DNA from: Nemertoderma westbladi
Lineage: Eukaryota > Xenacoelomorpha > Nemertodermatida > Nemertodermatidae
Assembly: GCA_032718475.1 (NCBI GenBank)
Contig: JAUCBJ010003394.1
Span: 1 to 28,870, forward strand
Reading direction: 5' to 3'
DNA: 28,870 nt
Numbering within the stretch: position 1 is the stretch's first letter; each line of letters begins with the position of its first letter. Shown here in pieces: positions 1-10,212 of this stretch. The position numbers and the translations under genes were made by a program. The notes below the pieces were generated by a model. The model saw only the letters and a program-made list of their open reading frames with translations, did no database searches and was not told where the DNA came from.

Positions 1-2
1 CC

Positions 3-347
3 ATAATATAAATTTGGAGGTGCTTGTGGTGTATTGGAAACTGGTGTATTTACAAGTAATTGCCGCTGAGATAAATCTGCATTAATTGATGCATTTGGAA
101 ATAGAACTGAGTTTGTCTCATTAGTTGGCTGCGATATTACATTTGTATTATCATTATGACCTTGTGCCGCTCCCGTGGATACTCTTGAAGTTGTAGCTTG
201 TAGAAACGAAGGGTTAGTATAACTGGAATTCTGATTATTCCTATACTGTGCCGCTCCCATGGCCAATTCGGTAGCATGTGAATTTGGATGCTTGGATACT
301 GAATTATAATGGACATTATTGGAAGACTGTACCGCAGAGTGAATTTC
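3..347 (-). CDS. Partial Asn/Ser/Thr/Gln-rich open frame running off the left edge
   Basis: Reading leftwards on the minus strand, a frame opens just after a TAA at 350-348 and stays open to the window edge, about 115 codons. The product is rich in Asn, Ser, Thr and Gln, with two related stretches (GAAQYRNNQNSSY and GAAQGHNDNTN), so it looks like a disordered, prion-like low-complexity protein or the N-terminal part of a retroelement structural protein. The only Met in this stretch is at 261. Just upstream, in another minus frame (about 345-475), is a Lys/Arg/Ser-rich reading (KLLRKSKESFQSKEDISKK) that would join this frame by a one-base shift, so the region may be a decayed exon. No domain is recognised. 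It could equally be a chance open frame in AT-rich DNA. Confidence 0.3.
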
Positions 348-1257
348 TTACTAATATCTTCCTTAGATTGGAAAGATTCCTTAGACTTCCTAAGCAATTT
401 GAGCTGTGGCAGAATCTTTGATGCGTAAATACGCTTAAACCTTCGGTTTCTTGGAATAACTGTGAAACAATCCAAAAAGATTGGACAATCAAGCCCCCCC
501 GGGGAAGGTCCCTAATAATGCGGTCCATAACTGATACATAGGCCCAGGTATTTGGTCACTGGCCTATGCAGACAGTCAGCGTCTATGCCCGTTCAGCCCT
601 CCACACCCACAACCCTTTCACCCTGGCACAACCACCTCACGACGAACTCAACATATCTGATTTCAACTGTATGTTGATGAGTCTGAATGTTACAGTCTGA
701 CAGTGTTATAATAAAACTGACTGAAATACTAAAATATGTTTTTAACAAAAACCTGCCACACTAACAAGTTATATGAAATGTAATTCCATACCGGTAGCAC
801 CATCTTTATATATAGGTAAAATACCATCAATACACGCTAGGTGGCGTCCTTACAAACACATCATACTAAATTTTATATTTAAAAACAAATATTTATTTTT
901 CTGGAACATTTTTAAAAACACAATATTATTTATTATTACTTATTATTATGTATTAAATTGTGTGTTTTTCCTTATTTAAAAAGTAACAATTCATAATTCA
1001 TAAATAAAGGCAAAGGAAAATATGATTTTTAAACTACTAGCTAGTACAAAAATACTAGCCCAATACAATACCCTTGCAAAATACTACCACATTTCCAAAA
1101 AGTAACTGTTTGATGTAAAACATCTCTTTGTAAAGAAAAAATGATATTTAAAATTTTGAAAAATAGCTATTTTTATTAAAAAGTGTAAAAAATATTTTTT
1201 CTAGAAAAAAGTTTTATTTAGTTAAATAGCTTAGCTTATATTAGAATATAGAATAGA
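348..1257. other. AT-rich non-coding stretch
   Basis: No supported gene. The part from about 720 is strongly A/T rich with short homopolymers. The only distinct motif is CACGCTAGGTGGCGTC at 833-848, a relative of two copies at 1787-1813, discussed under findings. Confidence 0.5.
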
Positions 1258-1295
1258 TCTAGAATATATTACTAGTTTTAGTAATATATTCTAGA
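1258..1295. repeat. Perfect 17-bp inverted repeat with 4-nt loop
   Basis: The arms are TCTAGAATATATTACTA (1258-1274) and its exact reverse complement (1279-1295), separated by GTTT. The structure could form a stable hairpin or cruciform. Its right arm overlaps TTCTAGAACATTC (1289-1301), three alternating TTC/GAA units as in a heat-shock element. Confidence 0.85.
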
Positions 1296-1458
1296 ACATT
1301 CAAAAAAAGAAGTGCAACATTAAAAAAAAAGTTACTATAAATCCTGAAAAGTGATCATATATACTATACTATAATGCCGTTAGTTAGAGGCACTACTGGA
1401 GGAAGGGCGATCTATACAGACAGACAACACACTTCCTCCTATATGACAATGATAATGG

Positions 1459-2211
1459 TTAAGGGGGGGGGGGGGGGGGGGGGGGGGTACACCATTTTCG
1501 GACAACTCTTCGATTTATCACTCTCAGCGTTTCCAAATTGTTTGGTTTTGGCTAAAATTTGGCATATAGGTGCCTAAGATGCTAATCTAAATGACAGATC
1601 AGAAAAAAAAAATTTTCCGCTATTTAATATTAGTTAATACTAGTTAACAATAAAAAAAACTTGGTTGCGCTTAAAACCCTAAGGCTTTTACAGTTTTGAA
1701 CCTAATCACATGAAAGTTTTTTTTATATGATAGATCAAAGATGGGGCAACATAACTATCAGGCGAAATTTTGTTAAAATAATTCTGCACCGCTAGGTGGC
1801 GTCACCGCTAGGTACTGCAAATTTATGCTAATATTTAGGTTTTTTATAAATAGTATTGAATTTTATTATCAAAAAATTTCGAAAAGTTGTCTGATACTTT
1901 TATGCAGGGTGGCTATGTAGACACCCACAGAAAGTTTCAGACTAATTGCTCAAAAATTGTAGAAGTAGTAGGGTTTTGAAGTTGACAATTTCATGAAAAA
2001 AAATATTTGGAGATAATCGACCTTTCATTATACATATTAATAGTAATTTCAATAGGATTCCCTAAATGGAAATTTACATAACTTGAAAACTAAAAGAGCT
2101 ATTAAATAGCGGTTTTCAGATTTGGAAACACCATTCAATGGTGCATTATAATAGACCATAAAAAAATTCGACATATTTTGGACCCCCCCCCCCCCCCCCC
2201 CCCCCCCTTAA
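1459..2211. mobile_element. TTAA-bounded segment with G25/C25 ends, MITE-like
   Basis: A run of exactly 25 G (1463-1487) is preceded by TTAA (1459-1462). About 695 bp later a run of exactly 25 C (2183-2207) is followed by TTAA (2208-2211). The two runs are therefore perfect inverted repeats flanked by an identical tetranucleotide. TTAA is the known target duplication of the piggyBac superfamily. The interior is AT-rich, shows no long open frame of its own, and holds CACCGCTAGGT twice (1787-1813). I see no convincing extension of the inverted repeat inside the homopolymers. The reading as a non-autonomous element is an inference; independent homopolymer expansion or an assembly effect is possible. 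Confidence 0.4.
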
Positions 2212-2580
2212 AACAACTAATTACACACCATTCCCATAGTGTATTTGAAGTATTAATTTTCAGTGACAATTACTGCTTGCTATTAAACTTACACTATAAA
2301 ACAATTCTGGAACATCAGTTTCCATCACAATTGCTCTCAAAACGGCTTAAACAAATTTCTTGTTGCTTTGAGCGAAAGTGCACACTTAAAATTCGAATAA
2401 AAAAAATTGCTCAAACTAATTGTTCCGGAAATCGCTCGATTTGGTATTGGGACATTACAAATTATCATTCAAAGAAAAAAAAATGCGTCCATACGCTACT
2501 AAGGTGATTGTATTGGGTGACTAAGGGCGTCTACTGGACTAATAGGATAACAGGTATTTTCCCTTGATCTTCACCATACT
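2212..2580. other. Non-coding flank left of the BEL/Pao element
   Basis: AT-rich sequence without a supported gene. It ends at CCATACT immediately before the TG of the left LTR, and this end does not match the sequence following the right LTR. Confidence 0.5.
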
Positions 2581-3048
2581 TGTTCGAGGTATTTCAGTTT
2601 TTCATAACGCGAGTTAAATATTTTTTGGATTTATTTATTATGAATATTCATGGTGCGGGTGTGGGTGCGGGAACATGGAATTTGGGTATATTCAATGGAC
2701 TGGGGGCGATTTACGGGCGGATATTGGGGCGACTTACGGGGCACGGGACTATATCTGATATTTAAGGGCCAAGGGTGGGAAGAATTTGTATATTCGTGTA
2801 TTATTGTGAATATTTGGTATATTGGTGTAGGGAAGCCCAAATTATTCTCAATCAAGGTTCAATCAGAGTTCAAGTTACATTAAAGATTATATCCAACCAA
2901 TGAAACTTTTTCTCTACCTGCAATCTTGCATCTCAGATAAACTCCTTCTCCACTCCCAATATCCGGTGACTGGCCGGAATCAAGTGGTCTGAAAATTCCG
3001 CCACCAGCTTCGGCGTTTTCCCCCCTGGTGTCGGGAATAATGGCAACA
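2581..3048 (+). repeat. 5' LTR of BEL/Pao element
   Basis: Aligns over its whole length with 13856-14325. It begins TGTTCGAGGTATTTC and ends GGCAACA, consistent with TG...CA LTR ends. The copies differ most around 2648-2665, where the right copy has a different short stretch. The base after the LTR starts the leader (AATTGAGAATAAT...); I could not assign a primer tRNA to it. Confidence 0.92.
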
Positions 3049-3458
3049 AAATTGAGAATAATACGCGGTCAACTTCAACTAGTGGAAGTTGGGAATTCAA
3101 CAGTCAAGTATTCTTCAAACTCTCTCCGTGCTTAACCAGCACCCACTATGAGGAAACTCTGGTATTTGATTTGAGACAAAGTTGTGGTTTAATAAACTTA
3201 CAAACTCAATCCAAACTGTCTAGAACTCGTAGTCGGCAGATCATTAACAGAGAGTCGTTAACAGGGAAAGGAAGTATCGATCACACCTATTGATATAATT
3301 CAAGTTGAGCCAGGAATCTGGCATATCGAAGTTGAGGTACAGGGAACTAACGTGGGACGATTTAGAATTACCGTTCGGGTAGTTCAAGCCGAATATGAAA
3401 CTTACGACAAACTGTTCTACGACATCGCATACTTGGCAATAAACGAAGCGTTAGAATA
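3049..3458 (+). other. Untranslated leader with hairpin and a short upstream open frame
   Basis: The leader begins with a region that should hold the primer-binding site, though I recognise no tRNA complement. CAACTTC and GAAGTTG near 3070-3092 form a 7-bp stem around AACTAGTG. From 3262 a frame is open to a TAA at 3457-3459 (65 codons, no ATG) and reads like protein (VEPGIWHIEVEVQGTNVGRF). Its stop overlaps the ATG at 3459-3461 as TAATG. It is either the end of a small upstream ORF or the true start of Gag displaced by one base. The sequence before 3262 has stops in this frame and looks decayed. Confidence 0.45.
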
Positions 3459-4856
3459 ATGGAGGATAACGCCTATGACACCGATGGGGTAGAACCTCAT
3501 ACAGACTCAGATACCGACGAGGTCCCAAATGTTAAAAATATGGCACGCCGGTTGGGCGCTCTCAAAGGCGGGGTCACTTGAGCCTATAACCGCATCGAAA
3601 AACAACTAAAGGGAGTTGAGACCCCCCTCAGCGACATACAAACTCAGCTACACAAAATCCGAGGTATCCTCCAACGATACGAACGAATGATACAAGCATA
3701 TCAGGAACTCATTCCCGCAACCGATCTGGAAAACTACCCCAGAATGGAGGAACCTACTGCACATTTGGAAGAGTTCCGTAAACAACATCGGAGGACCCTC
3801 AGCCTCGTGAGAGGTTATGAAGAACAATACTACAAAAGGACAGAAAGGGCGGACGTGGAATCAGTGCAGACCTCCCTCCGGTACCAGGACATTGGTTCCG
3901 AGAAAAAGGACTGGGTCCTCGAGGCACCAGCACTCCAGCGCCAGAAGTGAGGTATCCGGATCAGCGCGTAGTTCCCAAGGGGGTCAGCCCCTCCGAGACC
4001 AGCTACGAGAACAGAGGGCACTGGCCCTTAAAGCCCGAATGGAGGATGAATACGTTCAATTACAGATCGAACAGGACGTACTAGCAGAGGAAAGACATAA
4101 GCAGGAGGCCGAACTACAGGCCGAAAGACATAAAGCAAGAGGCCGAAATACAGGCCGAAAGACGTAAACAAGAGGTCGAACAACGTAAACAAGAGGCCGA
4201 ACAATGTAAACAAGAGGCCGAACAGCGAATAAACAAGATGCCGACACAGCCGAATAAACAAGAGGCCGAACAGCCGAACTAAACAAGAGGCCGAAAGGAA
4301 TAAACAAGAGGCCGAACAACAGGCCGAGATACGTAAACGAGAGGTTGAACAACAGGCCGAAATACACAAACAAGAGGCCGAAATGCGTAAACGAAATGCC
4401 GAGGCCCAAACGTTTCTTATTCACAAAAAGAATGCGGATATTGCTAAACTCGCAGACTACGAAGCTGCACTCATAGAACGGGACCTTCAACTGTACGAGG
4501 ACTGGGAAAGGGGTATAGAACAGGACTATGAACAAATTCTGGTTCCGGAATTAGAAAAGTCATTTACGCCACCGGCTGCAAAACCTCAGAAACCCGAGTT
4601 CCCGCCAGTTATACGGTCCACATTATTGGCACAAGCACCGGCATTCCATCCTCACTGGTTACGCTTAAGAACGACGAACCCTATTTCCCTCCCAACCCTA
4701 CGGCACCGAGCGTTCCCCAGTACGAGCCTGAAAGGGACTCGGAACGGGACGCCACCCCTCGACCCAATAATCCATTCACGTCCACCCCGAAAATCCGTAA
4801 CCGCGTCATTATTAAAACTCCACCTCTTATTGATCCATCATGTATGAGAGAGTGTT
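3459..4856 (+). pseudogene. Gag N-terminal region with charged coiled-coil repeats (broken)
   Basis: ATG at 3459 opens an acidic N-terminus (MEDNAYDTDGVEPHTDSDTD), then an in-frame TGA at 3579-3581, where a CGA to TGA change would explain the stop. A helical region (residues about 45-160) follows up to a TGA at 3948. Reading then passes to frame 1 (about 3945-4135), to a further frame through Lys-Gln-Glu-Ala-Glu repeats, and after a TAA near 4279 to frame 0 from about 4285. The tail (4560-4850) is Pro-rich. No capsid fold can be named from sequence alone; position and composition argue for the coiled-coil N-terminal part of Gag. At least one stop and four frameshifts prevent expression as one protein. 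Confidence 0.7.
4087..4400 (+). repeat. Coding minisatellite, degenerate ~18-bp unit (AAACAAGAGGCCGAACAA)
   Basis: Some fifteen degenerate copies of an 18-21 bp unit encode Lys-Gln-Glu-Ala-Glu-x-Arg/Gln blocks inside Gag. Alternating basic and acidic triplets predict a long single alpha helix or coiled coil. Frameshifts cluster here, as expected for slippage-prone repeats. The minus-strand open frames over this region are repetitive Phe-Gly-Leu-Leu shadows of the repeat. Confidence 0.85.
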
Positions 4857-6736
4857 AGTAATTACAATCCTCCTAGTCATTCCAGTTCAGATGACGTCAG
4901 CATCATCCGAGCCTTGGAGAACCACCTAGCTATGCCCAAGATGGAAATCCATACCTTCGAGGGCGACCCCGTCGATTATCTTGGATTTAAAAAACGGTTC
5001 TTCGCTCAGATCGGATCGACGGATATAACCAATGCGCAAAAGCTGGTATATTTATCTCAGTATCTGGGTGACAAACCATGCCGAATCGTTAAATGTTTCG
5101 AAGGAGGATCTCATGAAGCGTACCACGATGCGTGGAAAACTCTCGATAAGAGATATGGTAACATTGGAACTATAATTAACAAGATGCTTGAAAAACTGAT
5201 ACAGGATGCTGGATGGATCCCTAGGGGACCCATAGAATATCCAAGAGTTTTCGGACTCAATGAAGGACGCTTATTATACTTTAAAACCATTGAACAAACA
5301 GGAACAATTAAACAACATCTTAAACCTCCGACAGATTGCCCGGAAATTCCCCAGATGGTTGCAAAGCAAATGGGCATATAAATGTGTGAATCTCAGACGC
5401 AGACACCCGGATCGGGATCCTAGTTTCCTCGAAATGTCGGCGTTCCTAGATGATATCTCCGAATCCATGAACGACTCCATGTTCTCCAAGCAAAGTCTCT
5501 CCAAGTTAGACGGAATAGAGAACACCTCTAGGAGCAGGGCACCCACTCCAAAGCTGAGATTATGCCCTCCTCCGGTGAGTATGATGGCCATGGCCGAGGA
5601 TTCGGATGACGAGGATTATGAGGAACCGACATTGGCAGAGGAATGGGCGTGCTATCTGGCGAATTGGGCACCCGAGAGGGAAGGCACCACAACCTCCCTT
5701 CTATGTCTCTTCTGCGGGGATAAACACAAGGTGGAATTCCGCAGAAAATTCCAGTTCGCCGAACTCGTTCCGCGCTTTGAGGCAATCATGAAACACCGAA
5801 GATGCTTCCGGTGTCTTGGAACAGGTCACTACGTGCGGTCACTATTGCGACCAAAGGTCATGCTGCGCAGTTTGCAATGACCTACGACATCATACTCTCC
5901 TCCACATTCCGGCAAATTTCGATTTCACCACCCTACCGTTCCGTATCGAATCCAAACGGAGAGGGAAAATGAATCACATCTCTAAGGTTACCCGGACGAT
6001 CCAGCGGAGAGAAACAAACCCATTCAAGACCACCGCTGATGTATCACATGTGACCAGCATATCAGCTACGGTCAATTTAATAAACCGACGTTATATGGTC
6101 TTCGCCAAAGTGATCCCGGTAAGAATCCAAGGAGTCGGGAAATCCCTAACCACACTCGCGTTCCTGGACAACGGGTCAGATGGAACTATCATAGACAGGG
6201 ATTTTCTAGAATAACTGGGCCTAGAATATGAACCTTGCAAGCGACCCATACAGACTATAACGGACCATAAAGAAGTGGAGTCCGGGGAGGTACAACTCAG
6301 GATGGAAGGAGTTATGAAAGGTTACGAAAAGGTCAAACTAACGATTAAAAATGCTCTGGTGCATACCAATCTCAGAGTGCGATTCCAACAATCATCCGAA
6401 TATGCGCCCCTCATACAGCTAGATCGGGAAGATGTGGACCTACGATGCCCACCGTTGGACGTCAATAGAATTACGCTATTAATCGGACTCGATACACCAG
6501 AACTACATACACCGACTGGAGATATTGCCCGATCTGTAAAGCCGGACGACAGTTTCTACGTGGAGCGCACCATTATGGGATGGACACTCTGCAGCATTAA
6601 GGAAGAAACTACCGACACATATACATACCTCCCAAAATGTCAGATCGAAGGAAACGCAACATCCGTGGGTTACTGTTCAGCAACCGACATGGATGAGGAT
6701 ATATTCCTAGAAACAAAAAAAACCAATAAGAAATGA
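4857..6736 (+). pseudogene. Gag DUF1759-like domain, Cys/His knuckles and protease-like region (broken)
   Basis: From 4857 the frame reads into MPKMEIHTFEGDPVDYLGF, then KLVYLSQYLGDKPCRIV and HDAWKTLDKRYGN, the pattern of the DUF1759 Gag domain of Pao elements. After a frameshift near 5250 the frame continues through an acidic linker to CLFCGDKH and CFRCLGTGHYV (5700-5830). It then shifts near 5830 to CDQRSCCAVCNDLRHHTLLH, together the usual cysteine/histidine cluster. The following region has AFLDNGSDGTII (6151-6186), the place of the Asp-Ser/Thr-Gly protease motif, here Asp-Asn-Gly. A TAA at 6212-6214 interrupts it, after which the same frame continues to 6736 with the DUF1758-type LIGLDTPEL and the run-up to RT. 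This is a decayed internal part of the polyprotein. Confidence 0.85.
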
Positions 6737-8767
6737 CAAAATATTTCAACTTAGAAACTCAAGAATTCGCCGAGAAGGACGAAAACCCATCAGAGGAAGA
6801 CCAATACTGTATGGATGTTCTCGATCAGGCAATATTTGAGGACGGATATTGGTGCTCACCAATGCTTTGGAAGGATCCGGATAGACCGATGGCTAATAAT
6901 ACCAGCATGGACCTAAGGAGGCTAAAAGGTATTTTACACCGGTTGAACGAGCTACCCGAGATAAAAGAAAAATATAATAATGTAATTAAGGGTAATTTGG
7001 AAGATGGATTAGCGGAAATGGTTCCCCCAAACGAACTGCAGGGGACTAAGCGAACGTATTATCTTCCAACCCACTATGTGGTGGAAGCCCGGAAGGGCGG
7101 CAAGATCCAGGTAGTAAATGACGCTGCGGCTACGTACCAGGGCGAGTCACTAAACAGCCAACTATACACTGGGCCTAACATCTACAGCATGCTAATCGGC
7201 GTATTGATCAGGTTCCGAGAGAATAAAATAGAATAAAATAAAATATGACATCAAAGCGATATTCCACCAAGTTCGAACGCTACCAAGAGACTCCGATTAC
7301 CTACGTATTTTGTGGACAGGTAAAGCATTGACTCCACAAGGAATAAACCAACTCACCTTGGAGGATGTGGATGTAATGCGCATGATTGTTAGAATCTTCG
7401 GTGCCAAGGATTTACCGGTTGCATGTAGCGACATGTTAAAGAAAATGGCGACTATGTATGAAGATGAATTCCCTCCGACAGTCATAGAGACCATCCGAAG
7501 ATGCTTTTACGTAGACGACGGATGCACTGGCGCCGAGAATGTCGACGAGGCATATCAGCTGGCTATGGGAATGGTAGAGTGTTTAAAGAGAGGAGGTTTC
7601 CCTCTCGTGAAGTTTAGATCCCACGATAAGGAGCTTATGGAAACGTTCCCTGAAGAAATTAGATTAGATGACAACAAAATGTATTCCGAGGGTGTAGACC
7701 ACCGCGTACTCGGCATCGAATGGGACATAGAACTGGATCAGTTCATTTTCAAACATAATCCCCTGCCCAAACCAATGACAAAGAGGAGATATTTATCCGT
7801 AAAAAGTGCCATATTCGATCCATTAAACTTCATATCCCCGGTAACATTGGCCGGAATGAACTTGATCAAAGAAATGTGGATTGAAGGATTGGGATGGGAC
7901 GAAGAACTCCCCCCACAACTTAGCGCCAAATGGAAAAAGTGGACGGAGCAACTCGAACAGCTACGCCTTATGCGGATTCCTCGACCGTTCTTCCTTGACA
8001 AGCTACCTACCGATATATTCCAGCTCCATACTTTCTCGGATGCCTCGAATACCGGAATCAGTATGGTTACATTTCTAAGGAGATTAAGTCAAGATGGAAA
8101 CGGTGATACTAGTTTCTTATTCTCCAAAGCAAAGACGGTATCCGGGGAATTTTTGGCGACCATCCCGAGACTTGAGCTGCAGGCCGCAGTCTGGGCCGTG
8201 AGGCAAAACCGCATGATCATGCGGAACCTAAGAATCCCCATTGAATCACAGCATTTCTGGGTTGATTCGAGCATCGTGCTTTACTACCTCCATTCACTAT
8301 CACGGCGACACACCACGTTCGTGGCAAACCGAGCCACGGAAATAAAACAATGTACCAACCGAGAACAGTGGAACCATGTAAATGGAAAAGAAAACCCAGC
8401 GGACTTATCGAGCAGAGGCGCCACCCCACGACAGTTCGGTAAGAGTAAACTTGGGCTTACGGGCCCGGGGTTCTTAAAGCAACCACAACTAACCTGGAGT
8501 ACCCGGTTTGATCCTGAACTAGATAGCGGGAAATATTCGGAAGATGACAAGGAGATTCGCAAAGTCCATGGAAGCGCCACTGTGGAAATTTATAGTTGCC
8601 TGACTGAGCCTGCAAGGGACTCGGGCAGGCACTATAACGTTGCGACCACCGCGCAACCAGCCGCATCCTTACAACTACTAATAGAGCGAACCTCCTCGAT
8701 GAGACGCCTTATCCACCACGTTATGACCCTTCGTAACTTCCTGCGGTGGAAGGCTTCAAACCGATAG
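6733..8767 (+). pseudogene. pol: Reverse transcriptase and RNase H of BEL/Pao pol (one frame break)
   Basis: The frame at 6733-7236 carries the RT fingers (TYYLPTHYVVEARKGGKIQV, SLNSQLYTGPN) and ends in a short slippage-like AATAAAA duplication. Frame 2 then resumes at about 7240 with YDIKAIFHQVR, where the Asp is RT motif A. The active-site motif C is CFYVDDG (7505-7525). LGIEWDIELDQF and the connection AIFDPLNFISPVTL (7808-7850) match the Peptidase_A17/Pao RT tail. RNase H follows, with its acidic residues in FSDAS (8035), PRLELQAA (8167), WVDSSIVL (8260) and NPADLSSRG (8395). The 485-codon second part has no internal stop, so it is the best preserved region of the element. It copies element RNA into DNA and degrades the RNA strand. 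The FGA(T)-type motif B is degenerate (FGAKDLPVACSD). Confidence 0.93.
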
Positions 8768-9606
8768 TTCGACAAAGTATACAAGAACTCATTATTGCAG
8801 AGAAATGTATCGTGAGATACGTTCAGAAAGAAAGTTTCCCCGATGAATGGGAACAGCTCAACGCGGGCAAGATGTTGAAAGCCGACAGCCCAGTCTACCA
8901 GTTGAGACCCATGATGGGGGAAGACGGATTGATCCGCCTTAATACCCAGATGGCGAACGCCCCGGTTGAATATGAAATCAAATACCCGGCACTTCTGCCA
9001 GGAACGTCCACACTAGCTAAGCTGTTAATCCAGCAGTGTCACGCGGAAAACCATCACGTGGGCCAAAATTGGATCATGGCCAACATCCGGCAATGATACT
9101 GGATCACCCACATCCAGCCACTAATCCGGAAAGTATTGAAACGATGTTTCCCTTGCAGGCGATACCTAGCACCACCGCTCACTCAAAGAATGGCCAACCT
9201 GCCGGCCACACGGCTACAATCCGATTCACCGCCATTCTACGTAACCGGCGTAGATTGTTTCGAACCGTTTACAGTTATCGAGCGACGATCAAACATCAAA
9301 TGCTGGGGAGCTATCTTCACGTGCCTCAGGTCAAGGGTGATTTATCTAGACCTCGTAGTAAACCTCACGCAGCACGCTTTCATCAACTCCCTGCGTCGGT
9401 TCGTGGCGAACAACGGGTCATGCCGGCATATGTACTCAGACAATGGAACGAACTTCGTGGGAGGAGAAAGGGAACTCAGAGAGGCTATTGAGGGATGGTT
9501 GACCGACGAAACTGCATCCCAAGTCTGGAAGGAACACCACATACAATGGCACTTCCAGACGCCCTAATCACCCCATACAAGCGGGGTATGGGAGAAACTC
9601 ATCGAC
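8746..9606 (+). pseudogene. Integrase: zinc-binding and catalytic core (broken)
   Basis: The first frame (8746-9096) ends with the integrase zinc-binding residues CHAENHHVGQNWIMANIRQ and stops at a TGA (9094-9096). After a one-base shift the reading continues with YWI and KRCFPCRR, completing the His/Cys cluster. The core in frame 1 (9136-9567) has GVDCFEPF, first catalytic Asp at about 9252, and MYSDNGTNFVGG, second Asp at about 9440. The frame then stops, and the motif with the third catalytic acid (SGVWEKL) appears near 9577-9600 in the next frame. The spacing fits a DDE integrase of LTR elements, which joins element ends to chromosomal DNA. At least two frameshifts inactivate it. Confidence 0.9.
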
Positions 9607-10212
9607 TTGGTGAAACGATCCATGTGGATCGCGTTGGAAGATACCCGGGTCACTCACGACACACTTCGCACTACATTCTGCGAAATAACGGCCACCCTAA
9701 ACAACCGGCCTATCGTCCCCATCCACGATGACCCAACAGATTTAGAACCCCTTACGCCCAACCATCTCCTCGGAAGACCCAAGACCAACATTCTTCCAGA
9801 GGCAATGTTCCCAGATCCCAATGATGTTGCAAGACACACCAATTGGAAAAAGGCCCAAGCGCTAGCAGCGCATTGGTTGAGAATTTGGGCCCAAGAATAC
9901 CTCATAACCCTCCGGACCAGGAGGAAGTGGAATAACACATACCGGAATGTCGCAGTTGGCGACATGGTACTTGTCAAGGAAGACCTTAAAGACCGCGTCC
10001 ACTGGCCTGTGGCGTGAGTCATGGAGATAACCCCAAGCAAGGATGGACTTGCGAGGACAGTGATGATACTGATGGCAAAGGGCAACTACCAACACCATAT
10101 CCAGAGGCTTTGCCTTCTCGAAGGCAATGACAGTGGTGACTCCACGAGAGGTGATAAGTTCCCTACTCCGGATCCTGCTGCGGACATTGGTGACAATGAT
10201 AAACCCGTTTAA
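9580..10212 (+). pseudogene. Pol C-terminal DUF5641-like region (broken by TGA)
   Basis: Follows the integrase core and reads ALEDTRVTHDTLRTTFCEI, NNRPI, LTPNHLLGRP, RKWNNTYRNVAVGDMVLVKE and a tail around MEITPSKDGLARTVM. These are the conserved blocks of the DUF5641 module that closes BEL/Pao polyproteins and resembles an integrase C-terminal domain. A TGA at 10015-10017 interrupts it, one codon after the Trp-Pro that normally precedes the tail. The frame then runs on to the real end of pol at 10212, with an Asp-rich finish. Likely DNA binding during integration, by analogy with integrase C-terminal domains. Confidence 0.85.

Noticed and set aside
1374-1577. Plus-strand open frame with a poly-Gly stretch
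   Set aside because: The Gly run is only the translation of the G25 homopolymer; no coding signal on either side.
2178-2507. Plus-strand open frame starting with poly-Pro
   Set aside because: Product of the C25 run followed by AT-rich sequence with no recognisable protein character.
2631-2883. Short open frames on both strands within the LTR
   Set aside because: LTR sequence recurs at 13856-14325 with differences that do not keep the frames; no coding expectation in LTRs.
4028-4535. Two overlapping minus-strand open frames rich in Phe-Gly-Leu-Leu-Phe
   Set aside because: They are the antisense of the Lys-Gln-Glu-Ala-Glu coding repeats; repeat sequence keeps several frames open without coding.
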